Shown piece by piece: positions 59,236-64,000 of a DNA stretch of 64,000 nt. The notes under the pieces are model-generated. The model saw only the letters and a list, made by a program, of their open reading frames with translations. It ran no database searches and was not told the DNA's origin. Every line of letters begins with the position of its first letter. Position 1 is the stretch's first letter. Source of the DNA: Serpens sp964410065 (lineage in GTDB: Bacteria; Pseudomonadota; Gammaproteobacteria; Pseudomonadales; Pseudomonadaceae); NCBI GenBank assembly GCA_964410065.1, contig CAYPFO010000005.1:29709-93708 (forward strand). The letters are read 5' to 3'. Made by a program: the position numbers and the translations under genes.

Positions 59236-61158
59236 ATGACGTTGCTCAAATTCACCGATGTATCCCTGGCTTACGGCGCCACGCCGCTATTGGAACAAGT
59301 GTCCTGGCAGGTGGCCCGGGGCGAGCGGGTGTGCATCATCGGCCGCAACGGCACCGGCAAATCCAGCATGCTGCGTCTGGTCAAGGGGGAGCAGGCCCCC
59401 GATGACGGTGAGATCTGGCGAGCCCCATCGCTGAAGATCGGCGAATTGCCGCAGGAACTGCCACGCGCCGATGAGCGCACGGTGTTCGACGTGGTCGCCG
59501 AGGGATTGGCCGGCGTGGGCGAGCTGTTGGCTCAGTACCATCATCTGAGCCAGAACATTCATACCGACGAAGACCTTACCAGGCTCATGCATGTGCAGCA
59601 GGAGCTGGAAGCCAAAGACGGCTGGCGCCTGCAGCAACTGGTGGACAGCACCCTGAGCCGCTTGCAACTGCCGGCCGACAAGACCCTGGCCGAGCTGTCT
59701 GGCGGCTGGCGTCGCCGTGTGTTGTTGGCCCAGGCTCTGGTGGCAGAACCCGACCTGCTGCTGCTCGACGAGCCGACCAACCATCTGGACATCGGCGCCA
59801 TCGCCTGGCTGGAAGAAGCCTTGGTGAATTTCAACGGCGCGGTGCTGTTCATTACCCACGACCGTTCCTTCCTGCAGAACCTGGCCACGCGCATCCTCGA
59901 GCTGGATCGCGGGCATCTGATTGACTGGAACGGCGATTACGCCAGCTTCCTGGTGCACAAGGAACAGCAACTGGCGGCGGAAGAAAGCGCCAGCGCGCTG
60001 TTCGACAAAAAGCTGGCCCAGGAAGAAGTGTGGATTCGTCAGGGCATCAAGGCCCGACGCACTCGAAACGAAGGGCGTGTGCGCGCCCTCAAGGCGATGC
60101 GCGCCGAGCGTGCCGAACGGCGTGAGCGTCAAGGCAAGGCGACGTTCCAGGTCGAGACGGCGGAGAAATCCGGCAAGCAGGTCATTGTCGTGGAGAATGT
60201 CAGCTTCGCCCATGCCGGCGGCGAGCCGCTGATTCGTGATTTCTCCATGGTGCTGCAGCGTGGCGACCGTATCGGCCTGCTCGGTGCTAACGGTACCGGC
60301 AAGACCACCCTGCTCAAGCTGTTGCTCGGCGATTTGCAACCTACCAGTGGCGGCATCGAGGTGGGCACCAAGCTGGAAGTGGCGTATTTCGACCAATTGC
60401 GTCACCAGCTTGAGACGGAAAAGACTGTGATCGACAACGTGGCCGAGGGCCGCGATTTCATCACCATCGATGGCCAGAGCCGTCATGTGCTCAGCTACCT
60501 GGGCGACTTCCTGTTCAGCCCCCAGCGTGCCCGTACCCCGGTCAAGGCGCTTTCCGGTGGCGAGCGGGCACGTCTTTTGCTCGCCAAGCTGTTCAGCAAG
60601 CCGGCCAACCTGCTGGTGCTCGACGAACCGACCAACGACCTCGACGTTGAAACCCTGGAGCTGCTCGAAGAAGTGCTGTTGAACTTCCCGGGCACGGTGC
60701 TGATGGTCAGCCACGACCGGGCCTTCCTCGACAACGTGGTGACCAGCACGCTGGTGTTCGAAGGCAATGGCCAGGTGCGTGAATACGTCGGCGGTTACCA
60801 GGATTGGCTGCGTCAAGGCGGCTCGCCGCGACTGCTGGGTGCCAGCGACAAGGCAGACAGTGACAAGGCGGACAAGGCCGCGGCCAAGAGTGAGCCGACA
60901 GCCACGGCATCGCCAGTTAGCGAGCCAGTACCGGCGGCGAAGAAAAAACTCAGTTACAAACTGCAGCGCGAACTGGAGGCGATTCCCGGGCAGATCGATG
61001 CGGTGGAACAGCAGTTGGCGGCCCTGCAAGGGGAGACTTCCGATCCGGCGTTCTATAGCCGCCCGGCGGAGGACGTCAGCACGGCGCTGGCGCAGCTGGA
61101 AAGTCTGCAGCAAGAATTGGATGGTCTGCTTGAACGGTGGGCCGAATTGGAACATTAA
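59236..61158 (+). CDS. uup: ABC-F ATPase Uup
   Basis: The 640-residue cytoplasmic protein has two ABC cassettes: Walker A GRNGTGKSS (residues 36-44) with LSGGWRRRV, and GANGTGKTT (about 351-359) with LSGGERARL. A linker of charged residues (about 245-310) and a C-terminal coiled coil (about 560-640) follow. ABC-F proteins act on the ribosome; Uup also affects transposon excision and branched DNA. GGAGG at 59225-59229 supports the ATG. A -10-like TAGAAT lies at 59204-59209. Confidence 0.92.
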   Translation: MTLLKFTDVSLAYGATPLLEQVSWQVARGERVCIIGRNGTGKSSMLRLVKGEQAPDDGEIWRAPSLKIGELPQELPRADERTVFDVVAEGLAGVGELLAQYHHLSQNIHTDEDLTRLMHVQQELEAKDGWRLQQLVDSTLSRLQLPADKTLAELSGGWRRRVLLAQALVAEPDLLLLDEPTNHLDIGAIAWLEEALVNFNGAVLFITHDRSFLQNLATRILELDRGHLIDWNGDYASFLVHKEQQLAAEESASALFDKKLAQEEVWIRQGIKARRTRNEGRVRALKAMRAERAERRERQGKATFQVETAEKSGKQVIVVENVSFAHAGGEPLIRDFSMVLQRGDRIGLLGANGTGKTTLLKLLLGDLQPTSGGIEVGTKLEVAYFDQLRHQLETEKTVIDNVAEGRDFITIDGQSRHVLSYLGDFLFSPQRARTPVKALSGGERARLLLAKLFSKPANLLVLDEPTNDLDVETLELLEEVLLNFPGTVLMVSHDRAFLDNVVTSTLVFEGNGQVREYVGGYQDWLRQGGSPRLLGASDKADSDKADKAAAKSEPTATASPVSEPVPAAKKKLSYKLQRELEAIPGQIDAVEQQLAALQGETSDPAFYSRPAEDVSTALAQLESLQQELDGLLERWAELEH

Positions 61159-61172
61159 CCAGGGAGCGCTGA

Positions 61173-61859
61173 ATGGCGATCGAGTACCGGATCATTCTCG
61201 ATGAAGAGCACGAGTTCAGTTACCGGATCCAACTGGACCGTGCCTACGACCGCAGCCTTGCGGTCGCAGCGCCGGCCTGGACGCGACTGGAACATCAGCA
61301 GTGCAGCAATTGCCCGCTGAGCAGGAATGACTACAGCCACTGCCCGGCAGCCGTGGACCTGCATAAGGTGATCGAAGATTTTCAGGGCCTGCCGGCCTTC
61401 ACCCGTGCAATGGTCTGGGTGCGCACGCCCGAGCGGGAATATCACAAGCTGGTGAGCCTGGAAGAAGGCCTGCGCTCGTTGCTCGGGGTGATCATGGCCA
61501 CCAGCGCCTGCCCGGCGTTGTCGCGGCTAAAGCCCATGGCCCAGCAGCATCTGCCGTTTGCCAGCAATCAGGAGTTCATCCTGCGCGCGGTTTCCCTGTA
61601 TCTGGCACGCCAATATTTCAACTTCCGCGAAGGTCGGCGGCCGGACTGGGAGTTGCGCGGGCTGGTCAAGCTGTTCCAGCAATTGCAGCTGGTCAATCAG
61701 GCGTTCTGGCAGCGAATTCACACCACTTGCAAAGCAGACTCCAACCTCAAGGCCTTTCTGACCTTCTTTTCCATGGCCTCGAGCATGACGGTTTCCCTGG
61801 AAACTCAGCTGCAGAAAATTCGTCCGCAAGTGATGAGTTCTGGAGACGGGCTGGAATAG
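61173..61859 (+). CDS. Conserved protein with Cys motif (DUF6901-like)
   Basis: The 228-residue soluble protein shows HQQCSNCPLSRNDYSHCPAA (about residues 41-60) with three cysteines, a possible metal site. The rest is helical, including PDWELRGLVKLFQQLQLVNQ. I assign it to an uncharacterised family only tentatively. It begins 14 bases after uup and probably shares its transcript. A perfect stem follows its stop. Confidence 0.8.
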   Translation: MAIEYRIILDEEHEFSYRIQLDRAYDRSLAVAAPAWTRLEHQQCSNCPLSRNDYSHCPAAVDLHKVIEDFQGLPAFTRAMVWVRTPEREYHKLVSLEEGLRSLLGVIMATSACPALSRLKPMAQQHLPFASNQEFILRAVSLYLARQYFNFREGRRPDWELRGLVKLFQQLQLVNQAFWQRIHTTCKADSNLKAFLTFFSMASSMTVSLETQLQKIRPQVMSSGDGLE

Positions 61860-61888
61860 AGAGCGCTTGGCTGATGTGGGCAGGGTGA

Positions 61889-61913
61889 AGGGGTAACCCC
61901 TGTGGTTACCCCT
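61889..61913. terminator. Bidirectional hairpin between convergent genes
   Basis: Perfect 10-base arms AGGGGTAACC (61889-61898) and GGTTACCCCT (61904-61913) lie between the ends of the Cys-motif gene and the universal stress gene. T runs are short, so termination efficiency is uncertain. Confidence 0.6.
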
Positions 61914-61925
61914 AGGCGCAACGGC

Positions 61926-62366
61926 TTATTCCGCCTTGCGCAGACGCACCGCCAGCACATCGCAGGGCGCGCCATGCAGCAGGTCGTTGGCGGTGGAACC
62001 GAGCAGCAGCGCCAGACCATGTCGACCATGGCTGCCGACCACGATCACGTCGCAATTCTGTTCAGTGGCCAAACGGTGAATTTCCTGGCGTGGTTGCCCG
62101 TAGGTCAGGTGTATGTGGTCCTCGGTCAGTTGCGGATAACGTCCGGCAAAACCATTCAAACGTTCACGTGCTTGATCGAACTGCTGTTGCTGCAGCATTG
62201 ACAGGTCCATGGGCACATCGCCGCCAAACGCCATGGCCATCGGTTCGATGATATGTACCAGGGACAAACGCGCCTGGTGAGCCTGCGCCAAGGATTGGGC
62301 TCGTTCTATGACCGCCTGACATTCCTCGGTCAGGTCGATGGCCGCCAGAATGTGGTGATAAACCAT
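61926..62366 (-). CDS. Universal stress protein, UspA family
   Basis: The 146-residue protein is a single Usp domain. It begins YHHILAAIDLTEECQAVIER and contains the ATP-binding G-2x-G-9x-G(S/T) motif GSHGRHGLALLLGSTANDLL near the C-terminus. Family members respond to starvation or anoxia. AAGGAGAG lies upstream of the ATG. Its leader contains a short hexanucleotide repeat. Confidence 0.92.
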   Translation of the reverse strand: MVYHHILAAIDLTEECQAVIERAQSLAQAHQARLSLVHIIEPMAMAFGGDVPMDLSMLQQQQFDQARERLNGFAGRYPQLTEDHIHLTYGQPRQEIHRLATEQNCDVIVVGSHGRHGLALLLGSTANDLLHGAPCDVLAVRLRKAE

Positions 62367-62769
62367 GATGTCTCTCCTTGAGCGTGCGGGTGCGGGTGCG
62401 GGTGCTGGTGACTCTAAGTATGACCTTGCTGGGGGAACTGCAAGGCACGGGATGCCGTCTGCAGGGTTCTAACCCATGGGGGCGGCACAGTCTATGGCTT
62501 GCGTTCAGTTAGCAGCTGCACAACGCCCTTCCCTATGGTGGTAAAGGGTATGCGATAGCGTTTCTCGGTAATTGACAAGCGGGGCCTTTTCCACGAAGGT
62601 GAGCGCACCCGAATCAAACGATCGTATGAATTGAGCGTTTGCCTAGCGCAACACTCTAAACGCACGACTACTAATGCATCGATGGGTGTGCCGGAATGGC
62701 AGGCCGATTGCCTGTTGCAACCGGCGTTCGATGTATAACTGTTCAGCTTCCATACCTGGAGATCAGTTG
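62367..62769. other. Gene-free divergent region between the Usp gene and fadB
   Basis: No gene is present. GTGCGG is repeated three times, then GTGCTG (62384-62407), in the leader of the Usp gene. Toward fadB there are TCAAACG (62614-62620), CGTTTG (62636-62641) and AAACGC (62658-62663), which pair as inverted half sites and could bind a fatty-acid regulator such as PsrA, though spacing differs from its consensus. TATAAC (62734-62739) is a weak -10 candidate for fadB. Confidence 0.4.
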
Positions 62770-64000
62770 ATGATTTACGAAGGTAAAGCCATCACGGTTA
62801 AGGCTCTTGAGGGCGGCATCGTCGAATTGAATTTCGACCTCAAGGGTGAGTCCGTCAACAAGTTCAACCGCCTCACCCTGAACGAGCTGCGTCAAGCCGT
62901 CGACACGCTCAAGGCCGATGCGTCGGTCAAGGGCGTCATTGTCAGCAGTGGCAAGGACGTATTCATCGTCGGCGCCGACATCACCGAATTCGTCGACAAC
63001 TTCCAACTGCCCGATGAGCAGCTGGTTGCCGCCAACCTCGAAGCCAACAAGATCTTCAGCGATTTCGAAGACCTCAACGTGCCCACCGTGGTCGCCATCA
63101 ACGGTATCGCCCTGGGTGGCGGTCTGGAAATGTGCCTGGCCGCGGATTACCGCGTCATGGCCGACAGCGCCAAGATCGGCCTGCCGGAAGTCAAGTTGGG
63201 CATCTACCCAGGCTTTGGCGGGACCGTGCGCCTGCCGCGTATCGTCGGTGCCGACAACGCCATCGAGTGGATCGCTGGTGGTGCCGAAAACAGAGCGGAC
63301 GCCGCACTGAAAGTCGGTGCCGTGGATGCCGTGGTCGCTGCTGACAAGCTGCAGGCCGCTGCCCTGGACCTGATCAAGCGCGCCATTTCCGGTGAGCTCG
63401 ATTACAAGGCCAAGCGTCAGTCCAAGCTGGAAAAGCTCAAGCTCAACGCCATGGAACAGATGATGAGCTTCGAGACCGCCAAGGGTTTCGTCGCTGGCAA
63501 GGCCGGCCCGAACTACCCGGCGCCGGTTGAAGCCATCAAAACCATCCAGAAGGCCGCCAACCACGGTCGCGACAAGGCGCTGGAAATCGAAGCTGCCGGC
63601 TTCGTCAAACTGGCCAAGACGCCGGTGGCGGCGAGCTTGATCGGCCTGTTCCTCAACGACCAGGAACTGAAGAAGAAGGCCAAGGTTTACGACAAGCAGT
63701 CCCGCGACGTGAAACTGGCCGCTGTTCTGGGCGCCGGCATCATGGGTGGCGGTATCGCCTACCAGTCGGCCGTCAAGGGCACGCCGATCCTGATGAAGGA
63801 TATCCGTGAAGAGGGTATCCAGATGGGGCTGAACGAGGCCTCCAAGTTGCTGGGCAACCGCGTCGACAAGGGCCGCCTGACCGCTGCGAAGATGGCCGAG
63901 GCGCTTAACGCCATCCGTCCGACCATGTCCTATGGCGATTTCGGCAACGTCGACATCGTCGTCGAAGCCGTGGTCGAGAACCCGAAGGTCAAGCAGATCG
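62770..64000 (+). CDS. fadB: Fatty acid oxidation complex alpha subunit FadB, 5' part
   Basis: The gene runs off the window end; 410 codons are present without a stop. The N-terminal enoyl-CoA hydratase domain has GIALGGGLEMCLAADYRVMA (about residues 113-132) forming the oxyanion hole and a catalytic Glu, and KIGLPEVKLGIYPGFGGTVR with the second Glu. The NAD-binding motif of 3-hydroxyacyl-CoA dehydrogenase, GAGIMGGG, starts near 321. GGAG supports the ATG. With FadA it completes beta-oxidation cycles; fadA should lie beyond the window. Confidence 0.95.
   Translation, partial: MIYEGKAITVKALEGGIVELNFDLKGESVNKFNRLTLNELRQAVDTLKADASVKGVIVSSGKDVFIVGADITEFVDNFQLPDEQLVAANLEANKIFSDFEDLNVPTVVAINGIALGGGLEMCLAADYRVMADSAKIGLPEVKLGIYPGFGGTVRLPRIVGADNAIEWIAGGAENRADAALKVGAVDAVVAADKLQAAALDLIKRAISGELDYKAKRQSKLEKLKLNAMEQMMSFETAKGFVAGKAGPNYPAPVEAIKTIQKAANHGRDKALEIEAAGFVKLAKTPVAASLIGLFLNDQELKKKAKVYDKQSRDVKLAAVLGAGIMGGGIAYQSAVKGTPILMKDIREEGIQMGLNEASKLLGNRVDKGRLTAAKMAEALNAIRPTMSYGDFGNVDIVVEAVVENPKVKQI

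Noticed and set aside
59287..61155. 622-codon open frame on the minus strand
   Set aside because: It is antisense to uup and has the same shadow composition.
62572..62577. Perfect TTGACA upstream of fadB
   Set aside because: No -10 hexamer is found 15-19 bases downstream, so it was not called as a promoter.
1..64000. CRISPR array, prophage, restriction-modification or other defence island
   Set aside because: No spaced direct-repeat array, phage structural genes, nuclease or methylase cluster, or composition break was seen.

Overview
The window is a contiguous piece of a Pseudomonas chromosome. Nearly every gene is a recognisable Pseudomonas core gene. Several blocks keep the gene order I recall from P. 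aeruginosa (ppc-adk-tsaB through rsmJ, mexL-mexJ-mexK and plsB; flhA-flhF-fleN-fliA-che-mot; ccmA-I; uup, a universal stress gene and fadB). The blocks are joined in an order that differs from P. aeruginosa, so this is another species of the genus. The DNA is GC-rich, so long antisense ORFs are common and are not annotated. I found no prophage, integrative element, complete insertion sequence or CRISPR array.

Layout. 1-6.3 kb: end of ppc, then adk, tsaB, a small unknown protein, a DUF72 protein, a PEP mutase/isocitrate lyase family enzyme, an extensin-like protein and rsmJ. A 147-bp element bounded by perfect 16-bp inverted repeats precedes rsmJ. 6.4-15.7 kb: mexL divergent from the mexJ-mexK efflux operon, a DMT exporter, two small proteins (DUF2945, DUF488) and plsB. 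15.9-24.3 kb: a GldA/GldF/GldG-like ABC exporter operon, a cold-shock protein, eda with a thioesterase, dusC and a membrane sulfatase-fold transferase. 24.4-26.9 kb: an ankyrin protein and an unknown partner, divergent from a FabH-fold beta-ketodecanoyl-ACP synthase.

27-44 kb is a flagellar and chemotaxis cluster: flhA, flhF, fleN, fliA, cheY, cheZ, cheA, cheB, motC, motD, parC, parP, cheW, a DUF2802 protein and an anchored unknown protein. A minus-strand pair follows, a FliK family protein and a stand-alone FlhB C-terminal domain. FlhF and FleN set flagellar position and number, FliA drives late genes, and ParC/ParP place the chemoreceptor array that CheA/W/Y/Z/B use to control the MotCD stators. 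A sigma-54 type site lies before flhA and a sigma-28 type site before the distant cheV.

44.3-51.3 kb is the complete cytochrome c maturation operon ccmABCDEFGHI, including the 58-residue ccmD. 51.3-64 kb: a lipoprotein, a small unknown protein, tRNA-Pro(CGG), the molybdenum cofactor genes mobA, moaB and moeA, cheV, a MOSC protein, sltY, uup, a cysteine-motif protein, a universal stress protein and the start of fadB, which is cut by the window end.

I did not find a clearly new multi-gene system. The observations most worth checking are the FliK/FlhB-C pair with an altered NPTH motif, the repeat-containing CheA linker, the ankyrin/unknown operon, terminator-like hairpins placed just upstream of che genes, and the 147-bp inverted-repeat element.
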